From assembly GCA_003427395.1 (NCBI GenBank), contig BFEA01000254.1, positions 2,055,111-2,119,110 of the forward strand: 64,000 nt of DNA, written 5' to 3'. The notes under the pieces are model-generated. The model ran no database searches and was not told the origin of the DNA. It saw only the letters and a program-made list of their open reading frames with translations. Positions 53,101 through 61,911 of the stretch are shown one piece after another. How positions within the stretch are numbered: position 1 is the first letter of the stretch; each line of letters starts with the position of its first letter. The DNA comes from Chara braunii (lineage: Eukaryota > Streptophyta > Charophyceae > Charales > Characeae). Position numbers and translations under genes: made by a program.

Positions 53101-53353
53101 GGATCTGACGGACTCGATCACTTTCCTCACAAGCGTGCACAGAGAGTTGACAAGCCTACGATTCTTACCGCAAGTGGGAGAAAATCTGAGGGCAAAGGAG
53201 AGAGAAGAGATGGCGGCACTGAATGCGAGGCGGGTGTCGTTGAGAGAGCTAGCGGAGGAGATTCGGAGGGAGACACTAAGGAGACGTGTCGTCGCGCAGG
53301 CAACAGAAGGCGAAGGAGGAGGAGGAGTAGAGGGAAAGGGGGATGAGCAGTAG
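50135..53353 (+). CDS. HKT: HKT/TRK-type K+/Na+ transporter, intronless, 1072 aa
   Basis: Monovalent cation transporter of the HKT/TRK superfamily: four membrane-pore-membrane repeats around one pore. The start is ATG 50135 (AAAATGG context); an in-frame stop sits at 50060. Pore 1 is near residue 290 (AACVTGLITLDMSVF), pore 2 near 672 (FCNAGLSI), pore 3 near 797 (STRHAGFQTV), pore 4 near 913 (SAFGNVGVTTG); all four filter positions are Gly, as in K+-permeable members. Plant-HKT-like phrases include GGGVFTS, LLGNTLY, YLLDHPRK and LFQSISTRH. The GRHRGLP tail (959-965) is fungal-TRK-like. The long hydrophilic loop (about 330-605, Gly and acidic runs) is also as in fungal TRK1; plant HKTs are about 500-600 aa and lack it. 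The N-terminus has acidic runs and a threefold repeat. There is no intron within the frame. Confidence 0.93.
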   Translation: MAMSRGGVAEEEEEEEGPTTAALSEATAGAAAGGRDGRGDSIHRFRQEEEMAEATTGRTGRGRVRGGDLLHSDPAPAVDRTVGSDPGEPTVLENDEERCREQRMDSDSAFSIGKRLKIVSSFFKELWALWPTKTKTVSAEAADERSTEQRTDSASGSPIGKSVSSVFKELWRRDLSIRRNLICPATSERRSARETRIDWLDPIRKSVVLSLMRKLWARVLSITERVSRPLRDNVSFFRLHVAYFVSLILVGSLLLWAIPVRRQNMLPVPKRRMDFIDAVFFAASAACVTGLITLDMSVFRTGQLVVLMLLSALGGGVFTSLGPVLVRRHYFRLKLRETEEMEKAANAGQRSEQHQQRLKQEDRQTDTHGNDGEQAHMGDPARSSCSSGGVSQAGGGGGGGEAGRDSTLTVDETQAEDVGEKVVVVIAGAAGAPEASTGGGGGGGGGGGAAAGGGKVHKEDTMTVRDDRQASFQRRGRRRGGEESSTEADWDGGGMRGGGQHQRFPSLTWSAGAAYKPVPREMVGDARDKWRVVPTGSGEGAGGGGGRSGVSGSGGRPVVTPSGGRARDRENTRDSLGLPLSSAREDLDNDDDDNTEFYLVDYHKIRSVEYLALAELSKLVPLYYGVCIFVGSIIMTMVLATSPTDKAIVERTGANLYFFSLFHSFMAFCNAGLSINPANFLPFYKSMGVLVVAATLILLGNTLYAPTMRGIILLLHRFSKKKKRVYEYLLDHPRKCFTHLFPGPQTKWLLIAVIGINAVQSVSFYVLDWESKGFAEMSTFDKLANGLFQSISTRHAGFQTVVIPLLNPAMVVLYTGFMYAAVYPVFLARQQSRAPQEAYHDADIGIPIVDWESELVANSVKWQAAGLLGQDAFLLFVATFLICVIEAWKIRTDVNFAIMNIIFEVVSAFGNVGVTTGICFPVDGNDLQSGCNSSSPNYSLSGAFHPLSKAIIVFVMLLGRHRGLPHNIDSAIRIPKKALFRRQTATLPADLTDSITFLTSVHRELTSLRFLPQVGENLRAKEREEMAALNARRVSLRELAEEIRRETLRRRVVAQATEGEGGGGVEGKGDEQ
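50420..50809 (+). repeat. Threefold 132-135 bp tandem repeat inside the transporter N-terminus
   Basis: Units at about 50420-50530, 50561-50674 and 50693-50809 encode related stretches of about 44-45 residues per period: an acidic/arginine start (ERCREQR, ERSTEQR, ERRSARE), then IGK/IRK, then a hydrophobic helix ending KELW, KELW, KLWA. DNA similarity is visible as well (AAGGAGTTATGG, AAGGAGTTATGG, AAAGTTATGGG). The third unit is the most diverged. A shorter 23-bp duplication with 44-bp spacing lies just upstream (50229 and 50273). Confidence 0.8.
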
Positions 53354-53850
53354 GAAAAGGAGGGCGGGGGTGGGGTAAGCAACGGCAAGGTTGTGTGGGG
53401 CTACATGCCTTAAGTTTGTGCGAGAGCTAGAAAAGAGAGGAGATTCAGAGAGGAACGCGTCGGGGACATCATTTGGTACGAAGATAGCAGTATCATTAGT
53501 GGTAATAGTAGTAATAGTAGGAGTAGAGGGAACGGAGGCTAAGCAGTAGGAGAAGGAGAGCAGCAACGACAAGGAGATTCTGAATCAGAGGCAGGCGTAG
53601 AGAAGATCTGGTACGAAGGAGAGCAGAGGAGATTCTGAATCAGAGGAAGGGCGTAGAGAAGATTTGGTACCAAGGTAGCTCCAGCATTAGTTGTAGTAGC
53701 AGGAGGAGGCGGAGGTAGAGGATGGAGGGCCAGGAGAAGAGCAAGGTTGCGTGCAGAGGAGGGCGTCGGCGTCATTCGGTACGAAGATAGCAGCAGCGTT
53801 AGGAGTCGTAATAGTAGGAAGAGGAGGAGGTAGGAGGGAGGGGCAGGCAG
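53327..53850 (+). repeat. About 195-bp tandem repeats covering the transporter stop codon and 3' flank
   Basis: Units restart with GTAGAGG at 53327, 53523 and 53714. Shared phrases are GGTACGAAGATAGCAG (53475, 53778), GTAATAGTAG(G/T) and GAGAAG(A/G)GAG; a shorter internal duplication with GGAGATTCTGAATCAGAGG lies at 53574 and 53630. The first unit includes the last coding residues and the stop at 53351. The 3' end of the gene thus lies within the array. Two CCTCCCCCTCCTCCTCCCTC stretches follow near 53993 and 54043. Confidence 0.7.
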
Positions 53851-54267
53851 GGCAGGAGAACAGGAATATAAACAATAAGGAGTTCGTGAAGCCATGGCTG
53901 CGATGGGGAAAGATCAAGGGTGAGAGAGAAAAACAGACGAAGATAAATATGTGAAGGGGGGAAAGAGAGGGAGGTGGCGAACAGAGAGACATCCTCCCCC
54001 TCCTCCTCCCTCTCATGATCTTTTGCCCTTTCTTTCCTTTTGTCCTCCCCCTCCTCCTCCCTCTCCTGTTCGACAATGTGCATTCTATAAAATGCCAAAA
54101 AACTTGTTCTCTGGTCGATCCTCCTTTCACTCCTTTCACTGTACATAGCCCGCCACTCAACGAAAGGAGAGCTGAACCCACGGCGTTTCTCAGACACACA
54201 CTCATAGACACTTACAAACACTCACAGACTTATGTTTGTCAGACATACTTAGCCATTCTTTTGTACC

Positions 54268-54334
54268 ATAATAGGACGCTGGACCCGTTTTCCAGTAGGT
54301 GCAGCTCCCCACTCCTAGATGGGGCCTTACAACA
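54268..54334 (+). mobile_element. Retroposon 3' terminal module, short copy
   Basis: AGGACGCTGGACCCG, CCAGTAGGTGCAGCTCCCCA and CTAGATGGGGCC match the 3' terminal module of the family at 40500-40560. The upstream GGGTAAT part is absent, so this is a 5'-truncated copy or remnant; an A run follows about 60 bases later (54401-54415). Confidence 0.65.
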
Positions 54335-55030
54335 GGTTTTCTCTTGAAGGGGATCATCCTATCACCCCGTTAAGTGGGATCCGGCGTGAAGTTTAAGGGG
54401 AAAAAAAAAAAAAAAGATTAAAGGGGGGAAAAAAGAAAAGGAAAGGAAAGGAACATTATAATTTTTAGCGTATTTAAGTGTATAAATAATATCCATGCAC
54501 GTATGGTCATTTTAATTTAGACGTACTGAGTTGGTACTGAGTTGAGTCAGACGATGGGAGAATGAGGAAGAGCCGCACACGGAAGAAATGCGCGCGGCAG
54601 AATTTAAGCTTGCTATGTTGACATGGTCATGTAGTCGGTTGCTATGGGCGACTGGAGTACGTATAGTCTGTTGCTATGGGTGACCGGCGTACTATGTGTG
54701 CAGAGTGTAATTACTCAGGAATTATTTGCATTGTAAGTTGAATTGGAGGTTGGAGGTCACAGGCTCAAATTCTGTAGGATGCTGAATTCTTCGGGAAAGT
54801 GGCCGAGTGGGTCCATTTGAGGAGGTTAGTCGGTCAGGGTGGGACCGTGGGGGTAATTACTTGGGAGTGTTATCGCACTGGATTGTTCGAGCCTTCGAAC
54901 GGTTTTCAAATTGAGTTTTTTTTTCGTTTTGAACTCTTGTTTTTCTGCTCGGTTCTTTTTTCAGAGGGGGACAGCCTTGAGATATCGTCACCGGCCCCAG
55001 CCTCCAGGTACTTCAGGAATGTTGTTCATC
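54335..55030. other. No recognised gene
   Basis: Only short frames. A tandem pair of about 34 bp with GTTGCTATGGG(C/T)GAC is at 54638 and 54670. An A/G-rich run (54394-54450) follows the retroposon remnant. Nothing else was recognised. Confidence 0.55.
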
Positions 55031-55102
55031 TGGCCTAGCTGGATTCGAACTCAGGTCTGCATTTCAACAGTTTATGGGTGTACCAAGTGAGCTAAGCGCA
55101 TT
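55031..55102 (-). other. tRNA-like segment, probably a SINE head rather than a gene
   Basis: On the minus strand, TTAGCTCACTTGGTA (box-A-like, near 55100-55080) is followed by GAGTTCGAATCCAG (box-B-like, near 55056-55040) at tRNA-like spacing. The T stem and the acceptor ends do not pair properly, so a working tRNA is unlikely. A similar pair of words occurs on the minus strand near 31215-31160. A tRNA-derived SINE or a decayed tRNA pseudogene fits best. Confidence 0.45.
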
Positions 55103-55148
55103 GGTTGGAGGGGGATATTTGGAGAGTTGGTCGATGGACCCTGCGCAC

Positions 55149-55270
55149 AGTAAGGGGGTGTGTGTGCTATGCTGCAAGCGCCAGTCGGGGGCTCGGTCCT
55201 ACCTGCGAATACAGTGAGGGTGTGTGTTCTGCTGCAAGCGCCAGTCGGGGGGCTCGGTCCCACCTGCGCG
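55149..55270. repeat. 60-bp tandem duplication beside the second gap
   Basis: GCTGCAAGCGCCAGTCGGGG occurs at 55171 and 55231, each followed by CTCGGTCC(T/C)ACCTGCG. The period is 60 bp. The copies lie just before a large palindrome and the second gap. Confidence 0.8.
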
Positions 55271-55280
55271 TTTTCGTTAT

Positions 55281-55362
55281 AGGAGGCTGCCACGAAGCAA
55301 CTGGCGGCTGTCTAGGGACCATGGTCCTTAGGCGCCTGCCATTCTCTTCGTGGTAACCTCCT
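55281..55362. repeat. 82-bp imperfect palindrome ending exactly at the assembly gap
   Basis: The arms 55281-55321 and 55322-55362 are inverted copies with 31 of 41 positions matching, starting AGGAGG and closing at GACCATGGTC with no spacer. The last palindrome base is the last base before the N run. Such a structure would form a hairpin and is a likely cause of the gap. Confidence 0.85.
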
Positions 55363-56124
55363 NNNNNNNNNNNNNNNNNNNNNNNNNNNNNNNNNNNNNN
55401 NNNNNNNNNNNNNNNNNNNNNNNNNNNNNNNNNNNNNNNNNNNNNNNNNNNNNNNNNNNNNNNNNNNNNNNNNNNNNNNNNNNNNNNNNNNNNNNNNNNN
55501 NNNNNNNNNNNNNNNNNNNNNNNNNNNNNNNNNNNNNNNNNNNNNNNNNNNNNNNNNNNNNNNNNNNNNNNNNNNNNNNNNNNNNNNNNNNNNNNNNNNN
55601 NNNNNNNNNNNNNNNNNNNNNNNNNNNNNNNNNNNNNNNNNNNNNNNNNNNNNNNNNNNNNNNNNNNNNNNNNNNNNNNNNNNNNNNNNNNNNNNNNNNN
55701 NNNNNNNNNNNNNNNNNNNNNNNNNNNNNNNNNNNNNNNNNNNNNNNNNNNNNNNNNNNNNNNNNNNNNNNNNNNNNNNNNNNNNNNNNNNNNNNNNNNN
55801 NNNNNNNNNNNNNNNNNNNNNNNNNNNNNNNNNNNNNNNNNNNNNNNNNNNNNNNNNNNNNNNNNNNNNNNNNNNNNNNNNNNNNNNNNNNNNNNNNNNN
55901 NNNNNNNNNNNNNNNNNNNNNNNNNNNNNNNNNNNNNNNNNNNNNNNNNNNNNNNNNNNNNNNNNNNNNNNNNNNNNNNNNNNNNNNNNNNNNNNNNNNN
56001 NNNNNNNNNNNNNNNNNNNNNNNNNNNNNNNNNNNNNNNNNNNNNNNNNNNNNNNNNNNNNNNNNNNNNNNNNNNNNNNNNNNNNNNNNNNNNNNNNNNN
56101 NNNNNNNNNNNNNNNNNNNNNNNN
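55363..56124. other. Assembly gap (N run)
   Basis: 762 unresolved bases. A (CA)n tract starts immediately after it (56125-56144), so both edges are hard-to-sequence DNA. Confidence 0.99.
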
Positions 56125-56179
56125 CACACACACACACACACACATAGGCAGACACACACAGCGAGGGGGCAAAACACAG

Positions 56180-58260
56180 AGATCACCTGGGCCACACCAA
56201 TGTCGAAAACGGCATTTTCGACATTTTCTCCTCGCCACACAGCATGTCGAAATCCGAGATGCGAAAAAAGTCAGGAGCTGTCAGGGAAAGGGTTTCCACA
56301 CCTCCTCTCGAGACGGGCTCATTTCCACTTCAGGCCTGCAACTTGGACATTTTCAACAGTCGTCCAATGGGATGTTGAGTTCTTGCCCAAATGTCGAGAA
56401 GGAGAACGGACCAACGATTGTCCTATCTTCACCCCAGTTTGTCTCTTTTGTTCATAGGACTTGTGAGTTCTTCACTTCGACATGCTGTGTGGCGGCCTAT
56501 GACACGGTGCAGGCGTGAGGGTACGGTCAAGAGGTGCCTTGTAGTCGTGCAGTCTGGGCCGAATTTGTTTTCGACATTCACGGTTTCGACACAATGGCCG
56601 TAAGGTCAAGAGGTGCCTTCGAGTGGTGCAATCTTTTGTTTTGTTTTCTTTTTGGTATGGGCATAGAAAAATGGGGCCTCTCCACACTACTAACCAAATG
56701 CACAAAAGACGAAAATGATGGTGGTGCATCTTCCCATGTTCGAGCAGAGAATTCATTCTCATTTCGTACATTTGGTGAGTAGTGTTGCCAGACGCATGGT
56801 TTCCGGGGCAGTAGAACAACAGACACCGATCGTGCGGCCGAAAGAGGGAATGTCGAGAATTTCCTGACATAGGGCCTCGCCACACCTATCCCGAAAACGG
56901 GAAAATGTTCGAGAGCGCTCTCGAACTCGGGAAATCGCAAAAAACGGTTGGAGAGGCCTCATCGCCACACTGCGCTCTCGAAGGGGGCGCTCTCCACTGT
57001 GTCAGAAAAGAACGGCGTTTTTTGAGAGTGCAGTGTGGCGGTGCAAGGGCCTTGCTCCACTACTCACCAAATGTGCAAAATGAGAATGAACCTTCTGCTA
57101 GACCATGGAAAGATACACCGCCATATTTTTTGTCTTTTGTGCATGTGGTGAGTGGTGGACCGAGGCCTCGGTTCGAGAGTTCTCTCGAACCAAACATCAC
57201 AAAACGCTTGTCCGTCGCAGCACACTCTCGAAATTTGGGCCGAAATCGGGTGCGCCTCGGACCGCTCTCCAAAACGGCCTCTTTGCAGGCGGGCACTCCC
57301 GAAAAGTTCAGGAGCGCTCTCTCCAACCGCGCTCTGACCGCTCTTCGACTTTTTCAAGATAATGGGTTTGGAGAGTAGGTGTGGCGATGCTTCCCCTCCT
57401 GCCCTCCTGAAAACCCCGTTTTCGGGATAGGTGTGGCGAGGCCCATATGTGGAATGTTGTGATGTTTCGACATTGGTGTGGCGAGGTCCTGAATCTTCGA
57501 ATCATTTGTTAGTGCAGCGAGGCCCAATTGCTCTGTCTTGTGTAGAATACCCGACACTGTTCACAAATGCGCAAAAGATAAGAAGTGATGGCGGTGCATC
57601 TTTGCATGTTCTAGCAGAAGATTCATTCTCATTTTGGGTCTGGCCGCACCACTGTCGAAATGAAAAAAAGTTCGAGTGCATTTTCCCGTAGAGAATGGCA
57701 AGATGCATTCTTTACTATGAATAGCAACGGATGCATCTTACCACTTTCTGGGGTAGATGCATCCTTTCTTTTCCCGTTTTGACAATGGTGGGGGAGGCCG
57801 TTTGTACATTACGGATGCATCTTACCGTTTTCTGGGGTAGATGAATCCTATCTTTTCTCGTTCCGACAGTGGTGTGGCGAGGCCCGTTGCACATTTGGTG
57901 AGTAGTGCGGCGAGGCCCATTCTCCCACGAGATATGACGTTTTGAGTATTCCAAAGACTGTGGGCCTGGCTCCGCTACTCTCGAAATGTGCAAAACGAGA
58001 GTGAATCTTCCTCTAGAACATGGAAAGATACATTCCCTTATTTTGTCTTTTGTGCATGTCCAGAGTGGTGGAGCGAGGCCTTACGGGCCTCGCCACACCA
58101 ATGTCGAAACTGGGGAATATTTGACAGCTGTCAGACCATTTTCGACATCCATGTCGAAACCGGGAATATTCGACAGCCGTCAGACCTTTTTTTTTTTTTT
58201 TTTTTTTGCCGGATGGACGGTCTGTGAACTCCCTCAATTATGGGCTTGCCACACCACCGG
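56180..58260. mobile_element. Cluster of nested MITEs with ends GGGCCTCGCCACACC
   Basis: Close matches to GGCCTCGCCACACC or its inverse occur near 56873, 57428, 57472, 57868 and 58084, with weaker ones near 56676, 57049, 57165, 57959, 58070 and 58235. Many are followed by a word like AATGTCGAAA. Between them lie copies of the palindromic core (TACTCACCAAATGTGCAAAA ... TTTTGTGCATGTGGTGAGTGGTG). Copies are in both orientations, some sharing ends, so they were inserted into one another. No transposase is present. Confidence 0.7.
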
Positions 58261-58329
58261 TGAAATGCAAAAAAACTTGCTGTCAGAAGAAATTCGACAG
58301 CCGCGGCCCCGTCAACTGTTTCCCCCCTA

Positions 58330-59000
58330 GGATTTGGCCATACAGCACTGTTGAATGCGTGAACTCATGAATGCAAACTGAAAGCAGACAAGCACACCTG
58401 AATTGCTGTCAGAAGAAGAAATTCGACAGCGTTTGTTAACTGTTTCCCCCCTCTAGCCACACAGCACTGTTGAATGCACGAACTTGTGAATGCAAGCTGA
58501 AAACAGACATTGTCAAGCACACCTGAGGATGGGACACGCGTTTGTTCGTTCGCCTTTAACAGTTTCCCCCCTTAAGCTACACAGCACTGTTGAATGCACA
58601 AACTCGTGAATGCAAGCTGAAAACAGACAAGCACGTCTGAGGATGGGACAAGCATTCCTTCACCCGCTCAACAGTTTCACAAACTTAGTTTCACAAACTT
58701 AGTTTCACAAACTTTCTCCCCTTTTAGCCACACAGCAATCAGTCTCAGTCTGTTGAATGCACAAAAATCGTGGATTCCGAATTCAAATGCAAGCTGAAAA
58801 GCCACACAGCACTGTTGAATGCACAAAACCCGTGAATGCAAACTGAAAAGTTGTGAAAACAGAAAATCATGCCTGAGGATGGGACAAGCGTTCGTTTGTC
58901 CCTTTAGACACACAGCACTGTTTAATGCATGAACTCGGGAATGCAAGCTGAAAAAAGACAAACACGCCTGACGATGGGACAAGCATTCGCTCATCCCAAC
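58330..59000. repeat. Six-unit tandem array, about 75-150 bp per unit
   Basis: ACAGCACTGTTGAATGC recurs, with small changes, near 58343, 58459, 58579, 58730 (altered), 58804 and 58913. It is followed by GTGAATGCAAGCTGAAAA and, in most units, by CTGAGGATGGGACAAGC. Unit lengths vary because of small insertions. No frame is conserved. The array lies between two parts of the GGGCCTCGCCACACC cluster. Confidence 0.85.
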
Positions 59001-59214
59001 CTCAGCCCCGTTCACACATCCCGATGAGAGCTCGATAGTGGAGCGGAGGACTGTCGAAAACGTCAGAGTTGCAGGCAGGGGATGGAAACACTATCAAAAG
59101 GGGAGGCATCGCGAAGCTTTTTCATTATGATCGAAATTAATTTGCCCCCATCTTCATTATGATAGCAGAGGACTGTTGGCGATGAGAAACTATCAAAAAA
59201 TGGATTTTCGACAG

Positions 59215-59900
59215 CGGTGTGGCGAACCCCTGACGGAGTGTCTGGGCCTCACGACACCACTCAGGAAACAAGAGAAATGTGCGCGCATCTTCTCAAAGGT
59301 GGCAAGAAGGCATCCGGTCCCATGAAGAGTAACACATGTATCAGTCAGGGGACCTCGTGTGGGAAGATGCACTCACATTTTTGTGTTTCATGAGTTGTGT
59401 TTGTGAGGCCCACGGGAGATGTGACCTGGGTCATTTCGTTTTCAGCAACGTGTTTCAGGGCCTCGCCACACCAATGTCGAAACTGTGAAAAATTCGAAAT
59501 TATCAGACCATTTTCAACGTTCACGGTTTCGACACAATGGCCGCCTTCGCCACACAGTATGTAGAGGACCCGGGATAAAGAGGGGGGGGGGAGGAGGGGG
59601 GGGGGGGGGGGAGAAGAAGAAGAAGAAGACACGAGATGTTGAGGTCGCGTCCTGAAAGATGTCGAAATTCGCACATTTTTTCACAAGCTCCCTTTCGTGG
59701 TTTCTAGTTTCGGCCTACCGCAGGCTGGCGGTTCGAGTTGGAAACGGCCCTTGTCGACAACTCTTCACTCACACATGAATAGAAGATTCGGGGAGAAGAA
59801 AACTCGACACCTGGTGTGGCTATTCACGAACGTAGAAAAACTAGTTTTTGACTCTGGTGTGGCGAGGCCCTCAGTGTCCATCTTTTTCGTTTTCTGCAGA
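59215..59900. mobile_element. Second block of GGGCCTCGCCACACC-type MITEs
   Basis: 59459 reads GGGCCTCGCCACACCAATGT and 59853 reads GGTGTGGCGAGGCCC, an inverted pair enclosing about 0.4 kb; TCA precedes the first and follows the second, a possible 3-bp target duplication. A further inverted pair, GGGCCTCACGACACCACT (59245) and GAGTTGTGTTTGTGAGGCCC (59393), lies just before it. The inside includes G-rich (59582-59612) and GAA-type runs but no gene. Confidence 0.65.
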
Positions 59901-60186
59901 GTGGTTACACCCACTGCAGTTATGACGTGAGGCTTTCTGTTGGTGTGACCTGGAGATTTTCGTTTTTAGCAGTGGTTTAGAAACTCAATCGATGGTCGCG
60001 TTTGTTTTTCGGCTATACCTGACCTTCTCAAAATTTGGGTAAAATTGTTGAAATGCCCCTATAAGTTGGGGTATTTAATCAGATACCCCAAAAGTGCAGG
60101 GGTATGGCGAAATGCCCTCCTCACAGCGGTAAATACCCCACTCTTTAATTGGAGCAGGCACGCACACACACCCACACCCACACACC

Positions 60187-60265
<79 letters not shown>

Positions 60266-61911
60266 GTCATGATAGCTTTACAGAGACTGAACTTGTGGTA
60301 CCAGCAAACATGTCCTTCTTCCTGTGATTTTTTGTGTGTCTAAGCGAGCACCTCCAAGCAGTGCCAAACAGTTGGTCATTCATTGTCTAGAGTCGATCCC
60401 TAATGGAGCTTTAGTGGTATGGTAGGGGGGACTGTAGCAGACGCATAAGAGGGGCTGCTTGAACAAGAGTCACAGAGGATGCAGGGAGTTAGCAGTACAT
60501 AGAACCGGGCTGAGAAGCCCTTGTCAGGCGCCCAGCAGCAGGGCGAAGAGACCTGTTGCATTCTGAGTCTTATGCCACACTGTTATGTACCCGATTGAAC
60601 TTCAATCCACAACGAATTCACATGCTCCCATACACGCATGCAATTGTAGATAAGACTCAAAGGAGGCAAATCCACACGAAACCGGAGAGAAGATATGCAC
60701 ATCGGAAGCTCAAAATACGCACAGAATTGAAAACTTTAAGCGAAGTTCAATTCTGTAATCCCCCGTCCTCCTCCAATCAATCCAGAGTGCTTGTTCCAAG
60801 AAATGCAACCGCGTTTACAACAACCCCGAACAACCAGAAACAAGTGTTCAACGAAGTATGCAGGAGTCTTCTTCTTCCTCCTCACCGCCTCATACCCTTG
60901 GCTATGGCTGCAGTAGCAGCAGTAACCCCACAGCTGTCACAACGGGCCAATCTGAACCAGCAACCTCAATGATAGCAGCGCCGGCTCAATGCCTGCACGG
61001 AAGTGCAGCGCTGGAAGTCCTGATGAAGAAGGAGACTGTCACAGCCGATCCAGCACTTCGAAGAAGATGAAGTTCCTCGTGAAGAGGAACAGCAGATATG
61101 GCTGCCAAATGGGGAATGGCAGCGCCCAAACCCAACAAGAGTCCTGTGGAAGCTCTCGTGCAGAGCTGCTAAATAGCAGCAGTGCGATCTTCAATTTCGT
61201 TTCCCAGCCCCAGCTATGGTTGGGTTCGAGGAAGAAGATGCTCTCGCCTAAAATAGCGCAGCAGCGCTCCAGCAACAAACGGGCAGAGTTTCCCCAGCCA
61301 AAAACGAGATGCCAAAGACCCGAAACCCATTTCCTGCTCGCTACTACTCTCGGAGTAGACCTACGAGAACAGCCTAAGACTCCCCTGTACCTACCAGGAA
61401 ACGGGAAAAGGGGACCCAGACCTACAACAGGGCACAAGATAAAGGCCAAACGGCCTAAGACTACAAAACAGAGATCACTAGTGGCAGACCCAGGGATAAA
61501 GTCCAGGAGGACGCAACACTCACAAACAAAGCACACACAAGTTACAAGTCACAGGATCAAAGTTCTGCAAGGCTCAAAACAAGCAAACAGCAGGAAAACA
61601 GGCAACACAGCAGACAAAGGTTGCTGGATCAAACCCTGACAACGACAACAGGGACAAAATTAGTATGCAGCGTGCTTGTAGCACTGCAATTCATTGGATT
61701 CCTATCCTGTCGAGGAGCGAAGATCCTGAGCTAGGAGTGTTAACAAGGAGACCGCCTGGGCCATTTCTCACTTTGCTCAGCCTCGTAGAACCGCACGACT
61801 GAATTTGCGGATTAGAGAAGTTCCTTTCTTGTAAACCAACTGTTACCAATGGTCCTCAGTATGAGGTTGGAAAAGTAACTTGACAAGATATTCACAGTCG
61901 GGGCCAATGCC
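59901..61911. other. No recognised gene; (GA)n microsatellite
   Basis: 60191-60262 is a (GA)n tract of about 36 units preceded by CACACCCA repeats. 60550-61640 has several open + strand frames, the longest 216 codons (60989-61639), rich in Ser, Lys, Arg and Gln with no recognised domain. This could be the LTR or terminal region of the third gypsy element on the minus strand, but no second LTR copy is in the window to test it. Confidence 0.5.

Noticed and set aside
54735-54780. Box-B-like phrase GGCTCAAATTCTG
   Set aside because: No matching box A and no stems; probably chance.
55167-56240. Long frames across the second N run
   Set aside because: Same artefact; the visible ends come from tandem and (CA)n repeats.
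58330-59000. CRISPR-like array
   Set aside because: Units are degenerate, adjacent and of variable length with no unique spacers; the context is eukaryotic.
60989-61639. 216-codon Lys/Arg/Ser-rich frame as a gene
   Set aside because: No domain, low-complexity composition, and it sits next to a gypsy fragment where an LTR would be expected.
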